From positions 1 to 64,000 of the forward strand of contig NZ_LMVL02000004.1 of the NCBI RefSeq assembly GCF_001541345.2: 64,000 bases of DNA, read 5' to 3'. Shown here one piece after another: positions 1 through 9,405 of this stretch (positions within the stretch are counted from its first letter, which is position 1; each line of letters opens with the position of its first letter). This DNA is from Gillisella vitis (GTDB lineage Bacteria > Pseudomonadota > Alphaproteobacteria > Rhizobiales > Rhizobiaceae). The translations under genes and the position numbers were made by a program. The notes beneath the pieces were generated by a model, which searched no databases, was not told the DNA's origin, and saw only the letters and a program-made list of their open reading frames with translations.

Positions 1-1199
1 ATGTCTGCAAGCGTCTCCACGGTTACCGTCACAACGCCGGGGGACGGTGTGTAGCGCAGAGCGTTATCGACCAGGTTGACGGTCATTTCGCGCAGCATGG
101 TGGCGTCGCCGGTAACGGGGGCCGCCCCTTCCGCCTCCAGACCGAGATCGATGCCGCGCCGCAAGGCGTCTTCGGCCTGGGCTTCCAGCACCTGTCTGGC
201 GATGTCGGCCATATCGACGCGGTCAGCACGGGGGGCGCGACTGCCGGGTTCGGCGCGGGTCAGGGTCAACAACTGTTCGGCCAGCCGGGTGACTTGCCGT
301 GTGCTGCGGATCAGCGCGTGCAGCGCTTCTTCGCGCCGGACCGGGTCTGTTTCGCGGGCGGCAAAGCTGGCCTGCGTGGAAATCAGCGTCAGCGGCGTGC
401 GCAATTGATGAGCGGCATTGGCAACGAAGCGTTTTTGCGCCGCCATCTGGCGCTGCACGCGGTTCATGTAATCATTCAGCGCCCGCACCAGCGGACGAAG
501 CTCGGTATGGACAATTGTCTCATCAAAAGGTTCCAACTGGTCACGGCGGCGGGCGCGCACCGCATCGCGCAGCCGCAAGACGGGGGCAAGGCCGCGCTGG
601 AGCCCCAGCACTGTGACCAGGCCAGCGACCAGAACCAGCAGAACTTGCCCGTTAAAATTCGAAAACCACAAATGGGTGCGCATCGCCTGTTGGCTATAGC
701 GTGTCACCGCCACCGTCACGGTGACGCCAGCGCCATCCGTCCCTGCGCCAGAATCAAAACCGACCACCGGATGGTTCAGCATCAAGGCACGGACATTGAG
801 ATTGCGAAACACCATGTCCTCCCCCTGGCGCTCGCGGGCCGGGGTTTGCAGGTCGGCATAGCCGGACACCAGATTGCCCCAGGCGGTCGTGACCCGGTAA
901 TAGACCCGGTCGCCGAAGCCGGTATCGAAGATTTCGAGTGCCGCGGGTGGAATATCCACCTCGACATTGCCGCCCTGATCGACCCGCACCGCCTCGGCAA
1001 TCATCCGCGCCGAGCCGAGCAGCATATTATCCGTCACCAGATTGGCGGTGCTGCGGGCCATGACCAGCCCGAAATACAGATTAAAGCCGATCACGCCGAC
1101 CAGCGTCACCATCACCCAGGCCAGAAGCTGCGCCCTCAGGCTGTGGCGCAGCCGCAGCAAGGGCCGGACACGACCAAAATTCATGCCGCGCCCGCCCAT
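1..1199 (-). CDS. Two-component sensor histidine kinase (C-terminus beyond window)
   Basis: Reading leftwards from the ATG at 1199, the frame stays open to the window edge, so only the C-terminal end is missing. It has a first membrane helix near residues 25-47, a periplasmic sensor part, a second helix near 165-185, the H-box AAHQLRTPL near residue 262 and the N-box NLVDNALRYTP near 378; the G boxes lie outside the window. This order (short 2CSK_N-like sensor, HAMP-like linker, HisKA, ATPase) is that of TctE/QseC-type kinases. Its start is one base after the stop of the response regulator, so the two are one operon. The inducer cannot be read from the sequence. Confidence 0.88.
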   Translation of the reverse strand, partial: MGGRGMNFGRVRPLLRLRHSLRAQLLAWVMVTLVGVIGFNLYFGLVMARSTANLVTDNMLLGSARMIAEAVRVDQGGNVEVDIPPAALEIFDTGFGDRVYYRVTTAWGNLVSGYADLQTPARERQGEDMVFRNLNVRALMLNHPVVGFDSGAGTDGAGVTVTVAVTRYSQQAMRTHLWFSNFNGQVLLVLVAGLVTVLGLQRGLAPVLRLRDAVRARRRDQLEPFDETIVHTELRPLVRALNDYMNRVQRQMAAQKRFVANAAHQLRTPLTLISTQASFAARETDPVRREEALHALIRSTRQVTRLAEQLLTLTRAEPGSRAPRADRVDMADIARQVLEAQAEDALRRGIDLGLEAEGAAPVTGDATMLREMTVNLVDNALRYTPSPGVVTVTVETLAD

Positions 1200-1200
1200 A

Positions 1201-1866
1201 TCACGCGGCCCGCAGCATATAGCCAAGGCCACGCAGGGTGGCGATCTGCACCGCCCCGCCTTCCAGCTTTTTGCGGACCCGATGCACGTAAATCTCAATG
1301 GCACTCGGATCGGTCTCGGCATCGAAGCCGAACACGCTTTGCGACAGCGCCGCCTTGGTCACGGTGCTGCCTGCCTTCAGTATCAGATATTCCAGCACCG
1401 AATGTTCGCGTGGCGTCAGCGACAACACCTCGCCCTTCAGGGAAAATTGCCGGGTCGCGCTATTCAACACCAGATCTGCCACGGCAATCTCAGGGCTGGC
1501 CAGATCATGCCCGCGCCGGATCAGCGCCCGCAGCCGGGCTTCCAGCTCGGCCATTTCGAAAGGCTTGGCGAGATAGTCGTCGGCACCGGAATCCAGCCCC
1601 GCCACCCGTCCGTCCAGCGAGGCATTGGCAGTCAGGATAATCACCGGAACCTTACGGCCACTGCGGCGAATGCGCTTCAGCAGGGTCATTCCATCGATTT
1701 TCGGCAGGGACAGATCGAGGATCACAGCGGCATAATCGGCGAGGTTCAAAAAATCCTCGGCCTCCTCACCATCATGGGCGGCATCCACGGTGTAATGCGC
1801 CTGGGTCAGCGCCTTCGCCAGCCAATCGGCCAATTCATGATTGTCTTCAACGATCAGCAATCGCAT
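1201..1866 (-). CDS. OmpR-family response regulator (TctD/QseB-like)
   Basis: The protein has 221 residues, the usual length for the family. An N-terminal receiver opens with RLLIVEDNHE (acidic pair), carries the phospho-acceptor Asp in VILDLSLP near residue 51 and the conserved Lys in YLAKPF. The C-terminal winged helix contains LTPREHSVLEYL and ends in RVRKKLEGG and RGLGYMLR, the OmpR/PhoB DNA-binding signature. It is the first gene of a tight pair with the kinase on the same strand. Target genes are not evident; TctD-type regulators often control carboxylate uptake, but no transporter lies in this window. Confidence 0.93.
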   Translation of the reverse strand: MRLLIVEDNHELADWLAKALTQAHYTVDAAHDGEEAEDFLNLADYAAVILDLSLPKIDGMTLLKRIRRSGRKVPVIILTANASLDGRVAGLDSGADDYLAKPFEMAELEARLRALIRRGHDLASPEIAVADLVLNSATRQFSLKGEVLSLTPREHSVLEYLILKAGSTVTKAALSQSVFGFDAETDPSAIEIYVHRVRKKLEGGAVQIATLRGLGYMLRAA

Positions 1867-1965
1867 GATGGTTCATTCATCCTCTTCCCGTACCTATCAT
1901 ACAGCGCCGCCGATCAAAAAGGTCGCGGAAAGAGTGTTGCAACAGATTAATTTTGGCATTGACCG

Positions 1966-2712
1966 TCAGGCGAGCCAGCCGCTTTCCAGCCCGCTTGCCC
2001 AATCGTCACGGCCCCGGTCCGCCGCCAACCTGGCCATTTCGAGATGACGGTAAGGCACCTGCCGGAACGTCACCGTCCAGCCTGTCTCACCCTTTTCCAG
2101 AATGGCATAGGAGGCGAGCGGCGTTCCGGCTTCCACCCGATGATAAAACGGCACGTCATCATCATAGGCCGGGCAGCCGACGCTGCCGGGATTGACGATC
2201 AGCCGCCCATCGGTAAGCCGCACCGCACGCGGCAGATGCGAATGGGCGCAGAGGATCAGCTCCTGCCCGACGCCCTCGGCCAGTGCTTCAATCTCGGCGC
2301 GGGCTTTCAGATGCACCAGGCCTTCGGGGCTGACGCTTTCCAGCCAGTAGAGATCGTCAATGTCAGGCGTGGCGTGGCAGAGAAACACCTCTTCGCGCCA
2401 GACCGTGGTGACGGGCAGGCGTTGCAGCCATTGCAAATGCCGGGGCGAAAGCTGGTCATAAGCAACCGCATCGGAGGAATGCATCGCTGCCCTGTCCTGC
2501 TCAATCAAATAGCGGTCGTGATTGCCCCTGACGGTGACGAGATCCAGCAACAGCAGCAGATCGCCGGTGCGCCCCGCCTCCAGCGGCCCGGAAAAACAAT
2601 CGCCGAGATTGACCACATGGTCATAGCCAATGCCCTGAGCGGCAATATCGGCCAGCACCGCTTCCAGAGCCAGACAATTGCCGTGAATATCGGCGATGGC
2701 AGCAAAACGCAT
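1966..2712 (-). CDS. Calcineurin-like metallophosphoesterase (YfcE/MJ0936 type)
   Basis: A protein of 248 residues starting MRFAAIADIHGN, the first metal-binding motif (D-x-H-G-N) of binuclear metallophosphoesterases. It continues with NLGDCFSGP (G-D), VRGNHD (G-N-H-D/E), and later LCHATPD and CAHSHLP, giving all canonical metal ligands. Small stand-alone enzymes of this type hydrolyse phosphodiesters or phosphomonoesters in the cytoplasm; the substrate is unknown. It begins 3 bases after the uraH stop on the same strand, so it is probably the last gene of an allA-uraH-phosphoesterase operon. Confidence 0.85.
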   Translation of the reverse strand: MRFAAIADIHGNCLALEAVLADIAAQGIGYDHVVNLGDCFSGPLEAGRTGDLLLLLDLVTVRGNHDRYLIEQDRAAMHSSDAVAYDQLSPRHLQWLQRLPVTTVWREEVFLCHATPDIDDLYWLESVSPEGLVHLKARAEIEALAEGVGQELILCAHSHLPRAVRLTDGRLIVNPGSVGCPAYDDDVPFYHRVEAGTPLASYAILEKGETGWTVTFRQVPYRHLEMARLAADRGRDDWASGLESGWLA

Positions 2713-2715
2713 GGG

Positions 2716-3072
2716 TCAGCTCCCGCGATAGGTGGAATAGCCGTAAGGCGAAAGCAGCAACGGCACATGGTAATGCGCCTGCGGATCGGCAATGCCGAAG
2801 CGAATGGGGATGACATCCAGAAATGGCGGATCGGTCAGTTCCGCCGCTTGGCTTTTGAGATAGTCACCAGCATGAAACAGCAATTCATATTGGCCGATGC
2901 GAAAGTCCTCGCCAGCCAGGATTGGCCCGCCATCCACCCGGCCATCGGCATTGGTGAACACGGTCTTGATCAGCTCCGCCTCCTCACCCTTCATCCGCAT
3001 CAGTTGGATGCGCAGGCCGGACGCTGGGCGGCCCAAGGCGGTATCGAGAACATGGGTGGTCAGGCCGGTCAT
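2716..3072 (-). CDS. uraH: 5-hydroxyisourate hydrolase
   Basis: A protein of 118 residues with the HIU hydrolase hallmarks: N-terminal [14 protein letters not shown] (catalytic His), an internal [16 protein letters not shown] segment, [19 protein letters not shown] at the end, and the diagnostic C-terminal tetrapeptide YRGS. The enzyme opens 5-hydroxyisourate, the urate oxidase product, to OHCU. Its ATG overlaps the allA stop codon by four bases (ATGA), so translation is likely coupled. The next pathway enzyme, uraD, lies 8 kb away at 11.1 kb on the same strand. Confidence 0.95.
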   Translation of the reverse strand: MTGLTTHVLDTALGRPASGLRIQLMRMKGEEAELIKTVFTNADGRVDGGPILAGEDFRIGQYELLFHAGDYLKSQAAELTDPPFLDVIPIRFGIADPQAHYHVPLLLSPYGYSTYRGS

Positions 3073-3581
3073 GGGCGTGGCTCCAGAATCAAGTAGGGCT
3101 GGTCGAAGAAGAACTCCTCCAGATTGTTTCCCGGCCCGTCGCGATCCGCAACCAGAAAATCGCTGACCTCACCGATTGCCATCAAAGGATGGTGCCAGAC
3201 ATTGCGGTGGTAGTTCACACCCTGATGCGGCGCGGCCAGAAAGACCTGCGGCACGCCCGGGCGATCTCCCTCGTCCAGCGAGACTGCCAGCAGGAACGGG
3301 CGTCCGGATAGTGGCGTAAAGCTCTGACTGCCAAGCGGATGCCGTTCCATCATGCCAATCCCATAGGGAAAACGGCGTGGCTGACCGCGAAAGATATTGA
3401 GGACCACGCGCGCGCCCTCACCCGCCACATCGGGGCTCGCCAAAGCATGAAACCGCTCAGTCGTGCCGCCATTGATCAACCGCATCCGGGCGGGATCAGC
3501 CTCGATGACATCTCCGAAGGGAGCGAAGGCTTCTGCGGTCAGCGGACGCACAGGAAGGATAAGGGCGGAAGATGAGGTCAT
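3069..3581 (-). CDS. allA: Ureidoglycolate lyase
   Basis: Starting at the ATG at 3581 (MTSSSALIL) gives 170 residues, typical of ureidoglycolate lyase (Pfam Ureidogly_lyase). An upstream in-frame extension to 3674 exists but is not needed. Family features include FAPFGDVIE near the N-terminus, the central GRPFLLAV strand, and the [11 protein letters not shown] metal-site region followed by FLVADRDG. It converts ureidoglycolate to glyoxylate and urea, late in allantoin use. It heads the allA-uraH-phosphoesterase operon. Confidence 0.93.
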   Translation of the reverse strand: MTSSSALILPVRPLTAEAFAPFGDVIEADPARMRLINGGTTERFHALASPDVAGEGARVVLNIFRGQPRRFPYGIGMMERHPLGSQSFTPLSGRPFLLAVSLDEGDRPGVPQVFLAAPHQGVNYHRNVWHHPLMAIGEVSDFLVADRDGPGNNLEEFFFDQPYLILEPRP

Positions 3582-3745
3582 GACAGGGTCCGGCTTGGAG
3601 TTTAAACGCCTCTCCTGCATAGGCAAAATCTGAGAGGAGCGGAAGAGCACTGAAGGCCGCCTCTTTAAGGTCACCTTTGCTGTCAGGCTCGCACTATCTC
3701 ACAAAATGCGGGATCCGGCGCCCACTCGGCCTCACCCCGGCGAGA

Positions 3746-4009
3746 TCACTTACACTCGTCCCAGACGAGTAGCCTGATAACAGCCATCTCCTTCTCGTTA
3801 TACATCGTCTTGAAAACTAGATATCCGGCCGTCATCATGCATGTCACTACGCCGGATAAGAAGAATAAGAACGATAATACAACGGTGACAGCGTAAATAT
3901 ACTTCAGAACCTCATAATGTTCAAATCTGTAAAAGATAGAGGCTAGCATCAAAACTGAGAGCGAAGCACAAAAACCTCCTAGGCAGATAAGAGATGTTCT
4001 TCGTTTCAC
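3746..4009 (-). CDS. Small membrane protein, GTG start
   Basis: Product not recognised. A perfect AGGAGG at 4015-4020 sits five bases before a GTG at 4009, which fixes the start and gives 87 residues; the longer frame back to 4165 has no such site and a poor-looking N-terminus. The protein starts VKRRTSL and has two or three hydrophobic stretches (about residues 5-22, 33-55 and 55-70), then a charged tail. It lies between allA and the NRPS on the same strand, 184 bases downstream of the NRPS stop, so it could be co-transcribed; no functional link is shown. Confidence 0.6.
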   Translation of the reverse strand: MKRRTSLICLGGFCASLSVLMLASIFYRFEHYEVLKYIYAVTVVLSFLFFLSGVVTCMMTAGYLVFKTMYNEKEMAVIRLLVWDECK

Positions 4010-4193
4010 GTATTCCTCCTCAAAGATAAACAAAGCCCATATTCCGTTAGCCTGACAAGGCTGCCGAAAGATCCAGCCACTCTGCGTTCCCCCATCAAAA
4101 TCAGAAGCGCCGCATATCGTATCCGATACGCGGCGCTTCTGTCGTTCAAATTTTCGAACATCCAACGTAGACGGATCAGGTGTATTCCAAGCC

Positions 4194-7100
4194 TCAGCCC
4201 ACCTTCATCTCAAGCTCCTTGACCGGTTTCGGCCGGCGCAGAACCAGAAATTCACGTAGCAGCTCGGCCTGAACGACCGCGCTGATATGGGATGCCGGTT
4301 CCATATTCAGCATGTCGTGGTGGTTGCAGGTCATGTCGCGCAGGTAAACCCTGCCCTCCACATGCGGCAACCAGGTTTCCGCGTCATAGTTGAGGATGGT
4401 GTTCAGCGCCTCGCTGCCAGCGCTTGGTTCGGCGCGGAAGAAATGCACGTCGGCATCGATCTTGCCCGGTGTAAATCGCTGGGCAATCTCCAGATTGTGC
4501 AAGATGGTCGCTTTAGCGCGTTCGACGAACTCCGGATCGAACTGGTGAACCTGTTCCAACAGGACATGGTTGTCCGTATCGAACATTTTCAACACGAAAT
4601 CGCCAAGTTCAGCCAGCGATGGCTTGTCGCCAGCCGCCTTCTCGTCAAAGCCGAGGAAGCCGAGGGCTGCCCGCGCCAGCGTCGCATCGTCCTGCAATTG
4701 GGCAGCAGGCTTGAAATGGTAGCTGTCCATCATGCCCAGGAAGGCAATAGTCTGACCTTCCGCCTGCAATTGCCGGGTCATTTCATGGGCAATCAACCCA
4801 CCCAGCGACCAGCCCAGCAGATGATAGGGACCCTGCGGCTGGATCTTGCGAATCCTCTGCACATAGAGCGCAGCCATGTCCTCGATAGAGCGCGGCAGGG
4901 CAGCGAGATCATGCAAGCCATCCGATTGCAGGGCATAAACCGGCACATCTTCACTCAAATGCTGCGCGAGCGAGAAGAAGCTCCAGCCCAGACCCAGCAC
5001 CGGATGGATGCAGAACAGCGGCGGACGCTCACCCTTGGCGCGGATGGCCAGGACAGGCTCGATCAGCGGTGAACCCGCACTGGCCTCATCCAGATGCACG
5101 GCCAAGGCGGCAATGGTTGGCGTTTCGAACACGGCACCGAGGGGAATTTCGCCCTTCAATCGGCTACGAACGGCGGAAATCATCCCGGCAGCAGCCAACG
5201 AATCGCCGCCAAGCACGAAGAAACTGTCGTGAATGCCGATCTGCTCCAGACCGAGAATCTCACACCACAAGGCAGCAAGCCGCTTTTCGGCATCGGTCCC
5301 CGGCAGGGCTATGCCTTCCGTCACCGTCCATTGCGGCACCGGCAGCGCATGGCGGTCGGTCTTGCCATTCGAGTTCAGCGGAATTGCCTCCAGCACCACA
5401 TAGGCCGCCGGGATCATATGGACGGGCAGAACCTTGCCCAGCCGCTCCGAAAGATCCGCCGCATCCAACGAGGCACCCTCGCCTACAGCACCCTCCCTGG
5501 GAACCACATAGGCAACCAACCGCTTTTCGCGGCCCGGATCATCGCGCAGAATAACCACGGCTTCGCGCACCTGCGGCAGGGCGGAAAGCGCCGCCTCGAT
5601 TTCGCCCGGCTCCACCCGGAAACCACGAATCTTGATCTGGTGGTCATTGCGGCCGAGATAGTCCAGCACACCATCGCGCCGCCAACGCACCAGGTCGCCG
5701 GTCCGGTAGATCCGCTCGCCTTCGCCTGCGAAAGGATCGGCCATGAATTTTTCTGCAGTCAGGTCCGGGCGGTTCAGGTAACCCTTCGCCACGCCTGCAC
5801 CACCGATATACAGTTCACCGATGAAGCCTGGCGGGACTGGCTGAAGATGCCGGTCGAGGACATAAACGCGGGTGTTCCAGATTGGCCGGCCAATCGGCGC
5901 GCTGTCGAGATCGCTACCCAAAAGCGGCATGTTGGTGGACCAGATCGTGGTTTCCGTCGGTCCGTAGACATTGAGAACGGGATGACCGAGCCGCGCCATT
6001 TTATGGGCGAGGTCGGCAGGAAGCGCCTCGCCACCCACCAGACTGCGCAAGCCCGTCAGTCCCTCATGATGATCGGCCAGCAGGGCCCGCCACAAGGACG
6101 GCGTCGCCTGCATGATGGTAATGCCCGCACTGCGGATCAACCCATGCAGCACCGCCGGGTCGCGTACTTCGGAGCGCAGCGCGATCACCGTGCGCGCGCC
6201 TGCCAGCAACGGCAGATAAAGCTCAAGGGCTGCAATATCGAAGGAAATCGTCGTCACGGCCAGCAAGCGGTCTTCGCTGTCCAGTTTCAGCAGGTCCTGC
6301 ATCGACAGCAGGAAGTTCATCAGGCCGAGATGCGGAATTTCCACACCCTTGGGCCGACCGGTCGAGCCGGACGTAAAGATGATATAGGCCGTGTCGGTCA
6401 GCGATGGCCCCTTCGGCAAGTCGCGTCCCTGCCGCTCCAGGGGCTTGTCGAGGAAGATCAGGTTGTCTGTGGCATCCGGCAGGTTACCCGCCACTTCCTC
6501 AGTGGTGATAACGCAGGCTGGCTGCGCATCCTCCAGGATCATCGCCACCCGCGAGGCGGGATCAGCAGGATCAAGAGGCAGATAGGCGGCACCGCTTTTG
6601 AGCACAGCCAGCAATGCCACAACCATGTTTTCAGAACGCGGCACGGCAACAGCCACCAGGGCGCCGGGCACTGCACCCTTTTCCATCAGATAACCAGCCA
6701 AGTGATCGGAAGCTGCATCCAGCTCGCCATAGGTCATCTGACGTCCGCCAAAGGATAGCGCTACCGTATCCGGCGTGCGGGCTGCCTGCGCCCGGAACAA
6801 TTCCGGCCAGGTCTGGTCGGGCAATTTGTGGGCCGTGTCATTCCAGTCGGTCAGGATTTCCTGACGCTCCCACGTTGACAGCAGGCTGACGTCACGTAAC
6901 GGCTTTTCCGGCATGGCCAGGATCTCTCTCAGCATCCGGGTAAACCGTGCCTCGTGATCGGCCAGCTCCTCCAGCGTATAGAGCGCCGGATTGGCATCGA
7001 AATCGATGCGCAGGTCGCCATTGTCGCCTCGGTCATAAGCAAAGATGGTGAAATCCGTCATCGTGCCGTTTGACATATTGTGTACGGTGGTCGGATGGCC

Positions 7101-8192
7101 ATCAAAGCGCAGGTCGTAATCGAAAGGCTCGATATTGACGCCCAGCCAGGCAATCTGAGCATCCTGCCGGACCATGCCGAGATCGCGGCGAATATCCTCA
7201 TAGCGATAGCGCTGATAGCGCAGCGCCCGGCTCATCTGCTGGGAAACCTGACCGGTCAACTCACGCCAGGACAGATCCGGCGTCATTGAAAACCGCAGCG
7301 GAACCGCATTGGCGGTCATGCCTGGAATGCGGCGCATCGTCTGGCTGATCCGGGCCGTGACCATGGTAACCATGGTCAGCTCTTCACAATTGGTCGCCTT
7401 GGCATAATAGGCCGCAACCAAGGCAATCAACGCCTGCGGCACGCTGGCGCCAAAGCCGCGGCTAATCTCTGCAAGCCCCTTGACCGTCTGGCGGTCGATG
7501 ACCGTCGTATGGCGCAGCAGGCCACCGGATGGCTCGCCTTTCTTCTTCATCAGGGTCACCGGCTCCGGCAGACCCTTCATCTGCTCCGACCAATAGGCCT
7601 TGTCACGCTGGAAATGCACCGAATCGCGGTAGGTACGCTCAAGCTCCAGCAATTCCTGCGGAGAACCGCAATCATAGGGCTCCGGCTGGTTGCCCTGGGC
7701 CAGTGCCGAATAAATATCGGCCAGCCGCCGCGCCAGCAGGCCACCGGAGAACCCATCCATGATGATATGATGGGCCCAATGGTACCAGACCCATTCCGTG
7801 GTTCCGAGCTTCAGAAGCGAGGAGCCCCAGAGATTGTCATTGGCAAGATCGAGAGGCTTGCACATGTGCTTTTGCATCCACTCCGTGGCACTTGCGCCAG
7901 GATTTTCAGCAGTACTGAAATCAATCACGTCAAAGACGCCGCAATAGGCCGCCATGACAACCTGATGCGGCTGTCCTTCGATCTCCTTGATCCGAGACCG
8001 TGTAACAGCAAAATCATCTGACAAGCGGCGCAGCGCCTGGCAGAACAGTCCTGGATGAACGGGACCGTGAATTTCGATGGATTCAGCAAGAACAAAACTC
8101 AGATCGGCTGGAGCTACCTTTTGTTTGACCCACAAGCCAGCCTGCGCAAGAGAAACCGGAAAAACCTGCTCATGTCTGCCTACAAAAGACAT
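4194..8192 (-). CDS. Non-ribosomal peptide synthetase, C-A-T-TE, predicted glycine-activating
   Basis: A 1332-residue single-module synthetase like EntF in layout. Condensation domain, about 8-440, with AHHIIMDG (HHxxxDG) near 142. Adenylation domain, about 455-960, with TSGSTGRPKGV near 611, NVYGPTETTIW and IKIRGFRVEPGEIE. Thiolation domain with LGGDSL near 995. Thioesterase, about 1065-1310, with GWSLGG near 1128. Aligning by eye to GrsA gives specificity residues D-I-L-Q-L-G-V-I-W-K, nine of ten matching the published glycine code (inference). There is no MbtH, PPTase, tailoring enzyme or transporter nearby, so it may complete a product begun elsewhere or attach Gly to an acyl donor. Upstream is 1.2 kb of AT-rich non-coding DNA, unlike its GC-rich coding sequence. 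Confidence 0.95.
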   Translation of the reverse strand: MSFVGRHEQVFPVSLAQAGLWVKQKVAPADLSFVLAESIEIHGPVHPGLFCQALRRLSDDFAVTRSRIKEIEGQPHQVVMAAYCGVFDVIDFSTAENPGASATEWMQKHMCKPLDLANDNLWGSSLLKLGTTEWVWYHWAHHIIMDGFSGGLLARRLADIYSALAQGNQPEPYDCGSPQELLELERTYRDSVHFQRDKAYWSEQMKGLPEPVTLMKKKGEPSGGLLRHTTVIDRQTVKGLAEISRGFGASVPQALIALVAAYYAKATNCEELTMVTMVTARISQTMRRIPGMTANAVPLRFSMTPDLSWRELTGQVSQQMSRALRYQRYRYEDIRRDLGMVRQDAQIAWLGVNIEPFDYDLRFDGHPTTVHNMSNGTMTDFTIFAYDRGDNGDLRIDFDANPALYTLEELADHEARFTRMLREILAMPEKPLRDVSLLSTWERQEILTDWNDTAHKLPDQTWPELFRAQAARTPDTVALSFGGRQMTYGELDAASDHLAGYLMEKGAVPGALVAVAVPRSENMVVALLAVLKSGAAYLPLDPADPASRVAMILEDAQPACVITTEEVAGNLPDATDNLIFLDKPLERQGRDLPKGPSLTDTAYIIFTSGSTGRPKGVEIPHLGLMNFLLSMQDLLKLDSEDRLLAVTTISFDIAALELYLPLLAGARTVIALRSEVRDPAVLHGLIRSAGITIMQATPSLWRALLADHHEGLTGLRSLVGGEALPADLAHKMARLGHPVLNVYGPTETTIWSTNMPLLGSDLDSAPIGRPIWNTRVYVLDRHLQPVPPGFIGELYIGGAGVAKGYLNRPDLTAEKFMADPFAGEGERIYRTGDLVRWRRDGVLDYLGRNDHQIKIRGFRVEPGEIEAALSALPQVREAVVILRDDPGREKRLVAYVVPREGAVGEGASLDAADLSERLGKVLPVHMIPAAYVVLEAIPLNSNGKTDRHALPVPQWTVTEGIALPGTDAEKRLAALWCEILGLEQIGIHDSFFVLGGDSLAAAGMISAVRSRLKGEIPLGAVFETPTIAALAVHLDEASAGSPLIEPVLAIRAKGERPPLFCIHPVLGLGWSFFSLAQHLSEDVPVYALQSDGLHDLAALPRSIEDMAALYVQRIRKIQPQGPYHLLGWSLGGLIAHEMTRQLQAEGQTIAFLGMMDSYHFKPAAQLQDDATLARAALGFLGFDEKAAGDKPSLAELGDFVLKMFDTDNHVLLEQVHQFDPEFVERAKATILHNLEIAQRFTPGKIDADVHFFRAEPSAGSEALNTILNYDAETWLPHVEGRVYLRDMTCNHHDMLNMEPASHISAVVQAELLREFLVLRRPKPVKELEMKVG

Positions 8193-9334
8193 TGAAATAC
8201 CTCACTGAAATATCGGCCAAAACCAGAAAACAATCTAAAAGCAAGCGCAATCAAACAATTGCACCACTAAGAAACGCAAAAACTACCACTCAAAATAAAA
8301 CGCATCAGCATGTCATGAATTCAACTGCTCAGTAAAAATTAGAAGTAATTAAATAGAAAATAAAAAACCTATTTGTCGCGAAACGATACAATCACGAATA
8401 AAAAGAACACAGACTTTGCTATAAATTTCACAAACTATATACAAATCAGACGCACAAGCCTGAAAACGTGAGACAATGAAAACAGCACACGGCACGTTTG
8501 TAAAGTGTCCGACTTGCAATAACCCGTAAAAATCAACGAAACAGAACGGGGATGAACTTTGCACTTAATACCGGATTAATCGCCTAAAAGTAGAAAATTT
8601 CCAAAATGCGCGTTTAAATTTCTATTTCTATCCAATTAAGTATACAGACCGAAGATGAAACAATTTTGACACCCTTACGGATAGATATATTGCCCCAAAC
8701 AGGGATAAATAATAAAAACTATACACAAATAAACATAGCGAAAATTAAAATGAGTGAGTATATATTTTTTTTGACGCGAGGTCGTTTTTATACGCAAAAA
8801 CCCCTCATATTAAAGAGTAAAACAATTGCATTGTCCAAATTTTTATAAAATCGACATGGCGTGTTATTAACATATATCAAATTACAATATTTTAAAATAG
8901 AAAAAATCTGGAGAATTGGATCGATACGCAAATAACATAGACAGGATTGATATTATCAATGCATCGACAGAGGCCGAAGCCTTAAAAATGCAGGGTAAAC
9001 GCCCCATTCCACGACGACGCTATAGTGTACAGTGGGTACAAATGGGCTTAAATCTGCTCGGGAACGGGGACTGAAGCAGTCTTCATTTTAAAATCACCCG
9101 ACCGTATTCACTTCACTCTTGAATACTGCTTACAGCATATCACGACGTTTTGACTGAATGATCAAGGGCCATAGAAGACCACAGCCGATCTTCAGCGCTG
9201 CGAAGGTTCGAAGACGCTGCCGCATCCTTCCCTTCAGAAAAATTCAAAAACATCAATGGCTTGAAATATTCACACCATCTTCAAGACAAGGAAGCATCGG
9301 TGCCTTCGATGCCCTGGTACACGATATCAAGAGC
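8193..9334. other. AT-rich intergenic region, no gene seen
   Basis: About 1.1 kb between the NRPS start and the glnII terminator, visibly AT-rich from about 8200 to 8960. Short open frames such as 8666-8848 have no good ribosome site and an AT-driven composition, so I do not call them. The stretch just upstream of the NRPS probably carries its promoter, but I could not pick one convincingly. The sharp drop in GC suggests a transfer scar or a large regulatory region. Confidence 0.5.
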
Positions 9335-9397
9335 GCTTGCGCCCAGATCCAAGGGTAAGATCCGATGGATCAACCCGGATTAAGTCTGGGCGCAAGC
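9335..9397 (-). terminator. Hairpin downstream of glnII
   Basis: A 13-bp perfect stem (GCTTGCGCCCAGA at 9335-9347 with its complement at 9385-9397) starts 8 bases after the glnII stop. The 37-base loop can fold again through ATCC/GGAT pairs. No long T run follows, so it may be a 3' end processing or stabilising hairpin rather than a classic intrinsic terminator. Confidence 0.55.
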
Positions 9398-9405
9398 AGA
9401 GAGGA

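Noticed and set aside
294..1640. Plus-strand frame across the histidine kinase and response regulator
   Set aside because: Antisense to two intact signalling genes with full motifs.
5094..6758. Plus-strand frame of 554 codons opposite the NRPS
   Set aside because: Shadow frame caused by GC-rich codon usage of the NRPS; composition (His, Gln, Arg) is typical of antisense frames.
8666..8848. 60-codon frame in the AT-rich region
   Set aside because: Amino acid content is that of random AT-rich DNA (Lys, Ile, Phe) and there is no ribosome site.
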